Assembly (NCBI GenBank): GCA_046566145.1
Contig: JBKHXF010000015.1
Location: 83,910-147,909 of the forward strand
DNA: 64,000 bases
From: JBKHXF01 sp046566145
Lineage (GTDB): Bacteria > Actinomycetota > Nitriliruptoria > Nitriliruptorales > Nitriliruptoraceae
Direction: 5' to 3'
The notes beneath the pieces were generated by a model, which made no database searches, was not told the origin of the DNA, and saw nothing but the letters and a program-made list of their open reading frames with translations. How positions within the stretch are numbered: the stretch's first letter is position 1; every line of letters starts with the position of its first letter. Of this stretch, positions 44,203-52,982 are shown piece by piece. The translations under genes were made by a program, and so were the position numbers.

Positions 44203-44592
44203 GTGGCAGCGGACGGGACGGCGGAGCAGGAGATCGACGCCATCATCGCGTCGGTCGACGACTGGCGCGGGCCGATGATGGCGCGGGTGCGGGCGCTGAT
44301 CCACGTGGCTGACCCGGACGTGGTCGAGACCGTGAAGTGGCGCAAGCCGACCAACCCCGCCGGCGTCGCCACCTTCGAGCACGCCGGCATCATCTGCACG
44401 CTGCAGGCCTTCTCGGGGAAGGTGAAGGTGACGTTCGGCGACGGCGCCGGACTGCCCGACCCACACGGCGTCTTCAACGCGAGCCTCGGCGGGAGGGCGA
44501 TGCGAGCGATCGACCTGCCCGAGGGCGCCGAGCTCGACGAGGACGCCTTCGTCGAGCTGTTCCGCGCCGCCGTGGCCCGCACCACGGCCTGA
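44203..44592 (+). CDS. DUF1801-domain protein
   Basis: A 129-residue protein of the DUF1801 (YdhG-like) fold: TVKWRKPTNPAGVATFEHAGIICTLQ and KVKVTFGDGAGLPDP in the middle, and AMRAIDLPEGAELDEDAFVELFRAAV at the end. GTG at 44203 is preceded five bases upstream by GAGGAGG; the longer open frame to 44059 overlaps the divergent kinase gene. Family function is unknown. Confidence 0.82.
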   Translation: MAADGTAEQEIDAIIASVDDWRGPMMARVRALIHVADPDVVETVKWRKPTNPAGVATFEHAGIICTLQAFSGKVKVTFGDGAGLPDPHGVFNASLGGRAMRAIDLPEGAELDEDAFVELFRAAVARTTA

Positions 44593-44613
44593 GCCGGTCC
44601 CCGGCCCGCAGGC

Positions 44614-45864
44614 TCAGCTCGCGGCGAAGGTGAGGCCGGCGTGGTCGACGAGGCGGCGGACGAGCTGGTCGCCGAGGAGGCTCGCCGGGGTCCAGAAGCC
44701 GCCGGCGGCCGGCTCGTCGCGGGCCGGGACGTCCAGCGCGAGGCAGGCGGCCGCCTCGCCGAGCATCCGCGCCGTCGAGCCGTAGCCCGGGTCGCGGTCG
44801 CCGGTCACCTTCGCCGTGACCCGCTCGCCGGCGTCGGTGGTGCCCCAGAACCGCACGTCGAAGAAGCCGCGCTCCTGCGCCTCGGGGGAGGGGCCCTCGC
44901 CGGGCTCCGGCAGCGCCTTCGCCACCAGGCTGCGCACGCCGGGGGTGACGGCGGCGACGACGAACGCGCCGAGGCCGGCGGTCACGCCGGTCGCGGCGAG
45001 CGCGCCGGCGGGGCCGCGGCCGGTCATCATCGCCTCGTCGTAGCGGAACCCCTCACCGTAGGCGTGGTCGAGCAGCGCGTTGGTGCGGTGCACCACCCGG
45101 GTGTTGATGGCCGCCATGACGAACGGCGCCAGCCACCGGCCGAACACCTCGTCGTGGACCGGCCGGTTCACGTCGGGCTGGCGTGGGCCGCCGCGGGACT
45201 CCGGCGGGCACAGCGCGTACGGGTCGCCGAGCTGCCGGCGCAGGTCCGGGTCGGAGCGCACCTCGTCGAGGAGGTTCAGCATGCTCGCGATGGTCCCGCC
45301 CGAGGCCCCGCCGCGCATCGCCTTCACGGCCATGCGGACCCGCGTCGCCGGGGACCCGTGGCGCTCGCGCGCCGCCGCCTGCAGCACGTGCACGCCGAGG
45401 TCCGACGGGATCGAGTCGAAGCCGGCGCACGGGACCAGGCGGGCGCCGGTCTCCTCGGCCGTCGCCTGGTGCGCGTCGACCATGCGCCGCACCCAGTGGG
45501 TCTCGCCGGTGAGGTCGACGTAGTCGGTCCCGGCGGCCGCGCAGGCCGCGACGAGCTCGGAGCCGTACCGCGCGTACGGGCCGACGGTGGACACCACGAC
45601 CCGGGCCGAGGTGGCGAGGCGAGCGACGTCGTCCGGGTCGGTCGCGTCGGCGACGAGGACCTCGAGCTCGCCGGCGTCCCCGCCGAGCTCGCTGACCAGC
45701 GCGTCGAGCTTGGCCCGCGACCGGCCGGCGATCGCCCAGGTCAGGCCCTCTGGGCCGTCACCCGTGCACCCGTGGCGCTCGACGAGGTACCGGCACAGCA
45801 GCTGGCCCACGAAGCTCGTGGCGCCGAAGACGACGAGGTCGGTCGTGGTGGGTTGCTCGGGCAC
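44614..45864 (-). CDS. Saccharopine dehydrogenase-like / trans-acting enoyl reductase family protein
   Basis: A 416-residue Rossmann protein, with the dinucleotide motif DLVVFGATSFVG at 9-20, AIAGRSRAKLD and VVSTVGPYARYG, as in the mycobacterial trans-acting enoyl reductase (Rv2953) and its many relatives. A hydrophobic stretch near 290-310 (ALAATGVTAGLGAFVVAAV) may touch the membrane. In mycobacteria the family works in phenolic lipid synthesis; here only a role in lipid metabolism can be suggested. It sits next to an acyl-CoA thioesterase gene on the same strand, 9 bases downstream of it, which supports that idea. Confidence 0.85.
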   Translation of the reverse strand: MPEQPTTTDLVVFGATSFVGQLLCRYLVERHGCTGDGPEGLTWAIAGRSRAKLDALVSELGGDAGELEVLVADATDPDDVARLATSARVVVSTVGPYARYGSELVAACAAAGTDYVDLTGETHWVRRMVDAHQATAEETGARLVPCAGFDSIPSDLGVHVLQAAARERHGSPATRVRMAVKAMRGGASGGTIASMLNLLDEVRSDPDLRRQLGDPYALCPPESRGGPRQPDVNRPVHDEVFGRWLAPFVMAAINTRVVHRTNALLDHAYGEGFRYDEAMMTGRGPAGALAATGVTAGLGAFVVAAVTPGVRSLVAKALPEPGEGPSPEAQERGFFDVRFWGTTDAGERVTAKVTGDRDPGYGSTARMLGEAAACLALDVPARDEPAAGGFWTPASLLGDQLVRRLVDHAGLTFAAS

Positions 45865-45873
45865 GGGGGCTCC

Positions 45874-46689
45874 TCAGGCTCCGGTCCAGCGGGCGAGCTG
45901 ACGTGACTGCACGACGAGCGCGCCGGTGGCGTCGTGGACGACGGCGTCCTCGTCGAGGAACCCATCGGTGACGTGGGCGGTGGTGGCGACGACGGTCAGC
46001 GGACCCGGTGCGGGACGGGCCCGCACGTGGGCGGTGAGCTCGATCGTCGGGACCCAGCCCTCGCGGCCGAGCGCGTTCCAGACCGCCGGCGGGGTGACGT
46101 CGCAGGCGACGAGCGCGGCGAGCTGGTCCGGCGCGTCGAGCTCGAGGCGGGCCCGCACGGTGGCGTCGCCCGACGGGCCGTCGAAGGCGAAGCCGAACGA
46201 GGTGAGGTCCGGGCGCATGGCGACGCGCTCGGCGACCGCCGGCGCCGGCAGCGCGTCGGGCGACGAGCCGGCCGCCGGCGCGAGCGAGGCCTCGTCGGGC
46301 TGCCACGGTGCGGTGGCGTGCCACGTCGGCCCGCCCATCCCGGTGCGGTCACCGACGGAGGCGAGGACCGCGAGCACGACCTCGCCGTCCTGCCGTGCCC
46401 GGGCGTGCACCGTGGTGAACCGTCGGCTGCCGCCGGCCACCTCGACGTCGAACTCGAGCGGACCGACGACGGCCTTGCGCAGGTAGTGGACGGTGACGGT
46501 GAACAGGTCCGGCTGGCCGGTCGCGCCGAGCACGGCGGCGCCGGCGAGCGCCGCCAGGTAGCCGCCATGGGGGATCGTGAACACGTCGAAGCCGTCGTGC
46601 ACGGTCGAGTCGACGACCGTCCGGCCGTCCACGTGACGCACCTGGGTGGCCAGCGCGTCGGCGAGCGCGACCGGGGTGGTCTCGTGCAC
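45874..46689 (-). CDS. Acyl-CoA thioesterase, double hotdog fold
   Basis: A 271-residue thioesterase II-like protein with two hotdog repeats: the first has IPHGGYLAALAGAAVLGATG, TVTVHYLRKAVVGPLEFDVEV; the second PTIELTAHVRARPAPGPLTVV and DEDAVVHDATGALVVQSRQL. It should hydrolyse acyl-CoA esters. GTG at 46689 has GGAGGAG upstream, and upstream frame to 46872 is the shadow of a divergent gene. It precedes the saccharopine dehydrogenase-like gene and is probably co-transcribed with it. Confidence 0.88.
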   Translation of the reverse strand: MHETTPVALADALATQVRHVDGRTVVDSTVHDGFDVFTIPHGGYLAALAGAAVLGATGQPDLFTVTVHYLRKAVVGPLEFDVEVAGGSRRFTTVHARARQDGEVVLAVLASVGDRTGMGGPTWHATAPWQPDEASLAPAAGSSPDALPAPAVAERVAMRPDLTSFGFAFDGPSGDATVRARLELDAPDQLAALVACDVTPPAVWNALGREGWVPTIELTAHVRARPAPGPLTVVATTAHVTDGFLDEDAVVHDATGALVVQSRQLARWTGA

Positions 46690-46756
46690 GTCGTGCTCCT
46701 CCGGTCGGGGGTGGGCGCGCGACGGTAGCCGGGGCGCCGCGGGTACGGTCCGAGGC

Positions 46757-47017
46757 ATGGAACCCACCGCCCTGACCCTCGTCAGCGCCCTCATCACCGA
46801 GGCGCACACCCGCTTCGGCGTCCACGACGTCGAGGCCGTCCTCGTGCCCGGCGACCTCCTCGACGGTGCCATGGACCACGTGCTGTCGATCGGTGGCGAG
46901 GTCGGTCTCGACTCCTGCGTGGTCGACCGCGTCGAGGTGCGCGGGTTGCCCGAGGGCGGGACCGTCCCGGCCGCGGTCGTGCGGGGGCACGACGAGCCGC
47001 AGCCGCTGACGGGGTGA
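46757..47017 (+). CDS. Small uncharacterised protein (86 aa)
   Basis: An 86-residue protein, beginning EPTALTLVSALITEAHTRFG, of alpha/beta character with no recognised family. The ATG at 46757 is preceded by CGAGG. It diverges from the thioesterase gene. High GC at third positions supports it as real. Confidence 0.55.
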   Translation: MEPTALTLVSALITEAHTRFGVHDVEAVLVPGDLLDGAMDHVLSIGGEVGLDSCVVDRVEVRGLPEGGTVPAAVVRGHDEPQPLTG

Positions 47018-47027
47018 GGGGCACGCC

Positions 47028-47220
47028 GTGACCCTGCGGGTCGGGATGCTGCTGTTCGACGCGCTCGACGGCCCGCTCCACCCGCCGCTCGACGTGGTCA
47101 CCGCGCCGGGGCATGCTCCGCGATCGCGCTGGCCGGGTTCGACGGCGAGGACCCCGTGGCCCTCGCTGACCGCATCGTTTCGACCGTAGGCTCGCCGGCC
47201 CGCCCGCACCGAGCTGGAGT
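47028..47220 (+). pseudogene. Possible frameshifted small gene
   Basis: From a GTG at 47028 a frame reads VTLRVGMLLFDALDGPLHPP and continues sensibly to about 47110; after that, the natural-looking continuation (CSAIALAGFDGEDPVALADRIV) is in another frame. One missing or added base near 47110 would join them. Either a decayed gene, an error in the sequence or chance in a GC-rich spacer. Confidence 0.25.
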
Positions 47221-47226
47221 CGCGAG

Positions 47227-48582
47227 TTGCAGACCGATGACCGCCTGACCGCCGAGACCACCGAGCTGCTCCAGCACCTGATCCGCGCCGGCTGCGTGAA
47301 CGACGGCCGGCGCGAGTCCGGCCACGAGTCCCGCAACGCCGACCTGCTGACGGGCGTGCTCGAGGGCGCCGGGCTCGACGTCGAACGCTTCGAGCCGGTC
47401 GATGGCCGCGCGTCGGTCGTGGCACGGATCGAGGGCTCCGACCCGTCGGCACCCACCGTGTGCCTGATGGGGCACACCGACGTGGTCCCGGCGGTCGGCG
47501 ACGCGTGGCGGGAGGACCCGTTCGGGGGCGAGCTGATCGACGGCGAGGTCTGGGGCCGTGGCGCGGTGGACATGCTCTGCCTGACGGCCTCGATGGCGGT
47601 CGCCACGCGGCACCTCGCGGACACCGGGTTCGCGCCGCGGGGGACGCTCGTGTTCCTCGGGGTCGCCGACGAGGAGGCCGGCGGGGCACACGGCGCCGAG
47701 TGGCTCGCCGAGCACGCGTGGGACGCCATCGGGTGCGACGTGGTCCTGACCGAGACCGGCGGGCAGCTGCTGTCCACGCCGTCGGGCCCGAAGGTCGTGC
47801 TCGTCGCGGCGGAGAAGGGGATCGGCTGGCGTCGGCTGACCGTCCGCGGCACCCCCGGCCACGGCTCCATGCCGTGGCGCAGCGACAACGCGCTGGTCAC
47901 GGCCGCCGAGGTCGTGCGCCGCCTGGCCGCGCACCAGGCCCGCCCGGAGATCACGCGCTACTGGCGAGCGCTGGTCGAGTCGATGGGGCTGCCCCAGGAG
48001 CAGGTCGCGGCGCTGACCGACCCCGGTCGGATCCGCGACACGCTCGACGTGCTGCCCGAGGCGATCGCGCCCTTCGCCCACGCCTGCACGCACATGACGT
48101 TCTCGCCCAACACCGCCCACGGCGGGCAGAAGGCGAACACCATCCCCGACGAGGTCGTGCTCGAGCTCGACGTGCGGACCCTCCCCGGTCAGACCGAGGA
48201 GGACGTCCGCGACGAGCTCCGGGCCGCCCTCGGTGACCTGTACGACCGCGTGGAGATGAATCCGATCGCGAACCGGCCGGGCACCGAGTCGCCGGTCGAC
48301 ACCCCGATGTGGGACCTGCTCGAGCGTCGGCTCCTCGACGTGCACCCCGGGGCCGAGGTCATCCCGTCGATGCTGGTCGGCGGCACGGACGCGTCGTTCT
48401 TCCGGGAGAAGGGCGTGGTCGCCTACGGCGCCGGCGTGTTCAGCGAGCGCGCCACCTACGAGCAGGTCCGCTCCCGCTACCACGGCATCGACGAGCGCAT
48501 CGACGTGGGGTCGCTCGCGCTGCAGACCGCCCTGTGGGTCGACCTCGCTCGCGCCGCGCTCGACGGGCGCGGGACGGACTGA
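47227..48582 (+). CDS. M20 family metallopeptidase
   Basis: A 451-residue zinc peptidase/deacylase of the ArgE/DapE/ACY1 group. Metal and catalytic motifs are LMGHTDVVP (His ligand and Asp), WGRGAVDML (bridging Asp), GVADEEAGG (catalytic Glu then Glu ligand) and a late His in SRYHGIDERI. The dimerisation domain lies between about 200 and 330. The substrate, an N-acyl amino acid or small peptide, is unknown. TTG at 47227 is preceded by GGAG eight bases upstream. Confidence 0.92.
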   Translation: MQTDDRLTAETTELLQHLIRAGCVNDGRRESGHESRNADLLTGVLEGAGLDVERFEPVDGRASVVARIEGSDPSAPTVCLMGHTDVVPAVGDAWREDPFGGELIDGEVWGRGAVDMLCLTASMAVATRHLADTGFAPRGTLVFLGVADEEAGGAHGAEWLAEHAWDAIGCDVVLTETGGQLLSTPSGPKVVLVAAEKGIGWRRLTVRGTPGHGSMPWRSDNALVTAAEVVRRLAAHQARPEITRYWRALVESMGLPQEQVAALTDPGRIRDTLDVLPEAIAPFAHACTHMTFSPNTAHGGQKANTIPDEVVLELDVRTLPGQTEEDVRDELRAALGDLYDRVEMNPIANRPGTESPVDTPMWDLLERRLLDVHPGAEVIPSMLVGGTDASFFREKGVVAYGAGVFSERATYEQVRSRYHGIDERIDVGSLALQTALWVDLARAALDGRGTD

Positions 48583-48665
48583 GCGACGGGGACCTTCTGC
48601 AGGTGGCGGCCCTACCGGTCCGTGTCCCGGGTGTGCTTCGCTCCACCTGGACGGAAGGGCGGGAC

Positions 48666-49207
48666 GTGAAGGGGTTGATCTTCGACCTCGTCGAGTCGGT
48701 GGTCGTGGAGGCGCACGGGGAGTCCACGTGGGACGCCCTGCTCGACGACGCCGGGTTGGACGGGGTCTACACCACGGTGGGTGCCTACCCCGACGCGGAG
48801 CTCGAGGCGCTCGTGGAGGCCGCCAGCCGACGGCTGGACCTGTCGCGCACCGAGGTGCTGCGCTGGGTGGGCCGCCAGGCGATGCCGTCGATCGTCGAGC
48901 GCTACCCCGCGTTCTTCTCCCCGCCCGACACCCGGGCGTTCGTCCTGACGCTCAACGACGTGATCCACCCCGAGGTCCGCAAGCTCCACCCGGTGCCGAC
49001 GTCCCCGAGTTCGACTTCGAGCAGCCGGGCGACGACCGGCTCGTCATCGGCTACGGGTCCCGCCGGCGGATGTGCGGCTTCGCCGAGGGGCTGGTGCTCG
49101 GGGCAGCGGACCACTACGGCGAACGGGCGACGATCCGGCAGCTCGCCTGCATGCTCGAAGGCCACGCCTCCTGCCGGATCGAGTGCACCTTCGGGCCGGG
49201 AGGGTGA
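48666..49207 (+). pseudogene. H-NOX heme nitric oxide/oxygen sensor, frameshifted
   Basis: H-NOX domains bind NO or O2 on heme. The first 109 codons from GTG 48666 read VKGLIFDLVESVVVEAHGES with the heme ligand H101 in LNDVIHPEV; then the frame must move at about 48990-48993, where CACCCGGTGCC lacks one G compared with the coding expectation. After the shift the protein continues PGADVPEFDFEQ, the heme-propionate motif Y-x-S-x-R (GYGSRRR) and a normal C-terminus to the stop at 49205. Repairing one base gives a full 180-residue protein. A homopolymer sequencing error is as likely as real inactivation. It is followed 3 bases later by a histidine kinase gene. Confidence 0.85.
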
Positions 49208-49210
49208 CCC

Positions 49211-50047
49211 GTGCACGAGGCTGACCGCATCGCGTCGCTCGAGCGCCGGCTCGAGCGGGAACGTGCACGCCGGCGGGCGGCCGAGGCCATCGCCGAGGAG
49301 ACGACCCGGCGCCTGTACGCGTCCAACGAGGCATCCACCGAGCTCGCCGCGCAGATGGACGAGGTGAACGCCGAGCTCCGAGCCGTCCTCGCGACCGTCT
49401 CGCACGACCTCATCGGCCCGCTCACCACCAACTACGGGATCATGGAGCTCTGGCGTGTGCAGGGCTACTTCGCCGAGACGCCGCACGCGGAGCTGCTCGA
49501 CCGGCTCATCGAACGCAACAGCTACATGCGCGACCTGCTGCGTGACGTGCTCGCGGTGGCCCGGCTCGGCCAGGTCGAGGAGGAACGGGTCGCCGTCGAA
49601 CTCGGCGAGCTGCTGGACGAGGTCACCGCCGAGGTGTCCCGCGAGCACCCGCAGCTGCGGGTCGAGGCCGGGGAGCTGCCGACCGTCGAGGCCGACCGGA
49701 CCCACCTCCGGCAGCTGTTCACCAACCTGCTGCGCAACGCCTGCCTCCACGGCGGCCGCCCGGACCCGACGGTCCGCGTCGCCTCGACGCGCGGTGTCGA
49801 CGGCACCGCCACGCTGACGTTCGTGGACGACGGGCGGGGGATCCCGCCCGAGGACCGCGAGGGCCTCTTCGAGCTGTTCCGACGTGGCAGCGAGACCGAG
49901 GGCCACGGCAGCGGGGTGGGGCTCGCCATCTGTCGCAAGGTCGTCGCGCGGCTGGACGGGACCATCGAGATCACCGACCCCGAGCCGGACGGGCCGTCCG
50001 GCGCCTGGTTCCGCATCACGCTGCCGTCGGCGCGGATCGTCGCCTGA
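49211..50047 (+). CDS. Histidine kinase paired with H-NOX
   Basis: A 278-residue soluble kinase: an N-terminal coiled coil (about 5-58), the phosphoacceptor ATVSHDLIGPL with H65, and an ATPase domain with N-box LLRNACLHGG, G1 DDGRGIPPE and G2 GSGVGLAICR. It has no sensor domain of its own, as expected for kinases controlled by an associated H-NOX protein, where NO-bound H-NOX inhibits autophosphorylation. GTG at 49211 is 3 bases after the H-NOX stop. The convergent single-domain response regulator is its likely partner. Confidence 0.92.
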   Translation: MHEADRIASLERRLERERARRRAAEAIAEETTRRLYASNEASTELAAQMDEVNAELRAVLATVSHDLIGPLTTNYGIMELWRVQGYFAETPHAELLDRLIERNSYMRDLLRDVLAVARLGQVEEERVAVELGELLDEVTAEVSREHPQLRVEAGELPTVEADRTHLRQLFTNLLRNACLHGGRPDPTVRVASTRGVDGTATLTFVDDGRGIPPEDREGLFELFRRGSETEGHGSGVGLAICRKVVARLDGTIEITDPEPDGPSGAWFRITLPSARIVA

Positions 50048-50056
50048 CCGGAACGT

Positions 50057-50500
50057 CTACAGGGGACCGGGCGCCACGACGGTCTCGCCGGAGAGCGCCC
50101 GCAGGAACCGCCGGTAGAGGTCGTCGAGGACGCCAGGGAGCTCGGGCCCGATGACACGCTTCTCGAGGTACGCGAACGCCCCCGCGGCGAGGGCCGGCCT
50201 CTCCTCGGCGACGGCGTCGAGCGCGGACAGCATCACGACCATCGAGGTCGGGCTCGCGACGAGGATGCGGGGCAGCGCCTGCCGGCCGTTCATGCCCGGC
50301 ATCATGATGTCGAGCAGGACGATGTCGGGCTGGAGGTCCTCGAGGAGCGCGATCGCCTCCTCGCCGTCGGCGGCCTCCGCCTCGACCTCGAAGCGCCCGG
50401 AGCGGTGGAGGTTCTCCCGCACGAGGAACCGCAGGTCCGGTTCGTCCTCGACGAGCAGCACCGACGGGCGAGCCGCCTCGGCGCGCTGGTCGATGTCCAC
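50057..50500 (-). CDS. Single-domain response regulator
   Basis: A 147-residue protein that is just a receiver domain. The acidic pocket is in VLLVEDEPDL, the phosphorylated Asp in DIVLLDIMMPG, the Ser switch in MVVMLSALD and the Lys in AYLEKRV (with R in place of the usual P). Without an output domain it must act by protein contact, as CheY does, or in a phosphorelay. Start is GTG at 50500 by best fit. It converges on the H-NOX-linked kinase. Confidence 0.88.
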   Translation of the reverse strand: MDIDQRAEAARPSVLLVEDEPDLRFLVRENLHRSGRFEVEAEAADGEEAIALLEDLQPDIVLLDIMMPGMNGRQALPRILVASPTSMVVMLSALDAVAEERPALAAGAFAYLEKRVIGPELPGVLDDLYRRFLRALSGETVVAPGPL

Positions 50501-50592
50501 GTCGGTCCCATCGGTCGCGTCGGTGGTCGGTGGGGGCGGTCTCGGGGCGCAGGAACTCTGCCACACCGTGGGGGAGTCCGACCAACGCCGCG

Positions 50593-50612
50593 GGCTGTCC
50601 GTGCGGACAGCC
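50593..50612. promoter_or_regulatory. Inverted repeat GGCTGTCC-N4-GGACAGCC
   Basis: A perfect 8-bp dyad with a 4-base centre, 21 bases before the YbaK-type gene and about 90 bases from the divergent response regulator start. It may be an operator; a hairpin in the leader is also possible. Confidence 0.4.
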
Positions 50613-50632
50613 GTCCGCCTACGCTGCGCCGC

Positions 50633-51169
50633 ATGCGCCGACCTGACGAGATCACCCCCGCCGACGACGTCGAGGCGGCCGTGCTCGCGCGTGCCGCGGC
50701 CATCGGGGAGGCCACCGGCACGGTGGTGGGCGTGCTGGAGATCGATCCGGACCTCGCCGACACCGCGGCGTTCTGCGCGGCCTACGACCGTCCGCTCGGC
50801 ACGTCGGCGAACTGCATCCTCGTGGCGTCGCGCGACGACGAGCCGGTGGTGGCCGCCAACGTGGTGCTCGCCACCACCGACCTCGACGTGAACCGCCGCG
50901 TCCGCAAGCTCCTCGGGGTACGCAAGTGCTCCTTCGCGCCGGCGGACCTCGTCACGCGACTGACGGGCATGCAGATCGGCGGGGTGACGCCGTTCGCCCT
51001 CCCCGATGGCCTCGCGCTCCACCTCGACACCCGGTTGCGCGACCTCGACGCGGTCATCGTCGGTGGAGGGTCGCGGCGGCTGAAGCTCGAGGTGGCACCG
51101 GCGGCGCTGGCCGCCCTGCCCGGCGCCGTGTGGGTCGAGGACCTCGCCCGTCCCGGCCGCGAGGGCTAG
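50633..51169 (+). CDS. YbaK/aminoacyl-tRNA deacylase-type protein
   Basis: A 178-residue protein of the YbaK/ProX superfamily, which removes wrong amino acids from tRNA. Features include the region TSANCILVASRDDEPVVAAN, a Lys-rich RRVRKLLGVRKCSFAP segment holding the active-site Lys candidates, and GMQIGGVTPFALP, the family's substrate-pocket signature. It is a stand-alone editing domain. ATG at 50633. Its 3' end overlaps the convergent hemerythrin gene by 4 bases. Confidence 0.86.
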   Translation: MRRPDEITPADDVEAAVLARAAAIGEATGTVVGVLEIDPDLADTAAFCAAYDRPLGTSANCILVASRDDEPVVAANVVLATTDLDVNRRVRKLLGVRKCSFAPADLVTRLTGMQIGGVTPFALPDGLALHLDTRLRDLDAVIVGGGSRRLKLEVAPAALAALPGAVWVEDLARPGREG

Positions 51170-51753
51170 CCGAGCAGGCCTTCCTCGCGGGCCCGGCGCA
51201 CCTCGCCACGGACCACGTCGATGCGGCCGGGGTGGGCGTCGAGCTCCCGCCGGCGGGCCTGCAGGAAACGGCGACCGAGCTCGCCGCGGTCGTCCTCCGG
51301 GACGAGCTCCCGCGCCGGGTTGAGGACGTTGCGCTCCTCCTCCGACAGGTGGTGGTGGACGAGCTCGCCGAGGTCCTCGAGCGCCTCGTCGAACGCGTCG
51401 CCCTCGAGCGTCCCGGCGTCGGCGAGCTCGAGCAGCTCCAGCAGCGCCTCGTCGATCTCGGCGTGCTCCTCCTCGCCGTGCTCGACCTCGTCCTCGACCT
51501 CGTCCTCGCCGACGTCCTGGGCGCGGCGCTCGAGCACCGGGTAGACGACGTCCTCCTCGGCCCGCGCGTGCCCGACCAGCAGGTCGGCCAGCTCGCCCAG
51601 CACCGCGGCGCGGTCGGAGGTGTCGTCGCGCAGCTCGCGCAGCAGCCGCTCCATCTCCTCGTGGTCGGCGAGGATGACCGCGACGACGTCCTCGGTGTCG
51701 AGGCCGCCGGCGCCGCGGTCGGCGAGGGGCAGGTGGGTGGTGTCGCTGGTCAT
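51166..51753 (-). CDS. Hemerythrin HHE domain protein
   Basis: A 195-residue di-iron protein. Iron ligands are the His in LADHEEME, the HxxxE pair in LVGHARAEEDVVYP, and the later HGEEEHAEID and LVHHHLSEEERNVL. A long C-terminal charged helix follows. HHE proteins bind O2 or NO, or sense iron and oxygen; the H-NOX system nearby makes a role in NO or O2 handling attractive but unproven. Start is ATG at 51753. Confidence 0.9.
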   Translation of the reverse strand: MTSDTTHLPLADRGAGGLDTEDVVAVILADHEEMERLLRELRDDTSDRAAVLGELADLLVGHARAEEDVVYPVLERRAQDVGEDEVEDEVEHGEEEHAEIDEALLELLELADAGTLEGDAFDEALEDLGELVHHHLSEEERNVLNPARELVPEDDRGELGRRFLQARRRELDAHPGRIDVVRGEVRRAREEGLLG

Positions 51754-51880
51754 CGTCGGTCCGGCTCCCGGTGTGGTGGAGGTCGGAGCCTGCCGTGCCG
51801 GCGAGCACCGTCCCGCGGCGTGACCACGTCCTCCCGGCCAGAGTCCGCGCCCGGTGACGCCCGCGCCGGCGCGGGGACCG

Positions 51881-52933
51881 CTAGTCGGAGGTGACCGCGG
51901 CGAGCTCCTCGACGCGGCCGTCGGCGTGCCGGGCGAAGCGCCGCAGCTCGTGGCCGTGGTGCGGGTCGTCGGCGGGCCAGGGCCACCCGCCGAAGTGGGT
52001 CTCCTGGTAGTCGTGGTACGCCTTCTGGATCTCGGCGCGGGTGTTCATCACGAACGGGCCGTACTGCACGACCGGCTCGGCGATGGGCCGCCCCTGCAGC
52101 ACGAGGACCTCGGTGCCGGCCGCCACGTCGGTGACCTCGACCGGCACGTCGCTGCGCACGACGGCCCCGCGGCCCGACGGCACCTCGACCCCGCCGATGC
52201 GCACCGAGCCGTCGCCGAACACGTACAGGACGCGGCGCGAGTCGGGGTGGCCGGCCACCGGCAGCGTCCACGAGGCGCCCTCGGCGAAGGCGAGGTGCCA
52301 GATGTTGACGTCGTTGGCGGGGTCGGACGCCCACGAGTGCGGCGGTGGGGCCGGGGCCCGCTCGCCGCGGACGACCTCGCCGGCCACGACGGTCACGCGG
52401 ACCGGACGGCCGGCGTCGTCGAGGAAGGTGTGGCGCGGGATCTCGTGCGACCACAGCATCGAGAAGTGCGGCGGGACCATCTTGTCGCGTCCGGGCAGGT
52501 TGATCCAGATCTGGAACAGTTCGGTCTCGTTGTGCGCGTCGGAGTTCAGCAGCGGGAACATCTCGGCGTGGACGATGCCCTGCCCGGCCGTCATCCACTG
52601 CACGTCGCCGCGCCCGAACCGCGCCGCCGCCCCGAGCGAGTCGGAGTGGTCCATGAACCCCTTGCGCATGAACGAGATGGTCTCGAAGCCGCGGTGTGGG
52701 TGCTGGGGGAAGCCCGGCACGAGCGAGCCGTGATACATCGACCAGCCGTCCTTGCCGGAGAAGTCCATGCCGATGTCGCGCCCGGTGAGCGGCGCGCAGG
52801 GGCCGAGCTCGTCGTCGCCCTCGGGGTAGTCGTCGTCGTGGTGGACGCAGAAGAGGAACGGGTCGACGGTCTGCCAGACCCGGCCGAGCTCGACGACCTG
52901 CAGGACGGCGTCGGGTGGGGTGAGCGGGGTCAA
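51881..52933 (-). CDS. Pirin family protein
   Basis: A 350-residue bicupin. The iron-binding cupin has HPHRGFETISF and later WMTAGQGIVHAEMF, the four-ligand His/His/His/Glu set of pirins; the C-terminal cupin follows. Bacterial pirins act as quercetinase-type dioxygenases or redox-responsive partners. TTG at 52933 was chosen because GGAGG lies seven bases upstream and homologs begin close to ...DAVLQVVELG; the GTG at 52999 would overlap the helicase gene and add unmatched residues. A dyad lies just upstream. Confidence 0.88.
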   Translation of the reverse strand: MTPLTPPDAVLQVVELGRVWQTVDPFLFCVHHDDDYPEGDDELGPCAPLTGRDIGMDFSGKDGWSMYHGSLVPGFPQHPHRGFETISFMRKGFMDHSDSLGAAARFGRGDVQWMTAGQGIVHAEMFPLLNSDAHNETELFQIWINLPGRDKMVPPHFSMLWSHEIPRHTFLDDAGRPVRVTVVAGEVVRGERAPAPPPHSWASDPANDVNIWHLAFAEGASWTLPVAGHPDSRRVLYVFGDGSVRIGGVEVPSGRGAVVRSDVPVEVTDVAAGTEVLVLQGRPIAEPVVQYGPFVMNTRAEIQKAYHDYQETHFGGWPWPADDPHHGHELRRFARHADGRVEELAAVTSD

Positions 52934-52950
52934 CGGGCGGCCTCCGGGTC

Positions 52951-52972
52951 GGTAGTTGCGAATCGTACTACC
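52951..52972. promoter_or_regulatory. Dyad GGTAGT-N10-ACTACC upstream of pirin gene
   Basis: Perfect 6-base arms separated by 10 bases, in the only AT-richer stretch between the helicase stop and the pirin start. A candidate operator for the pirin gene, of the size used by MarR/HxlR-type proteins. Confidence 0.4.
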
Positions 52973-52982
52973 TGCGACGCCG

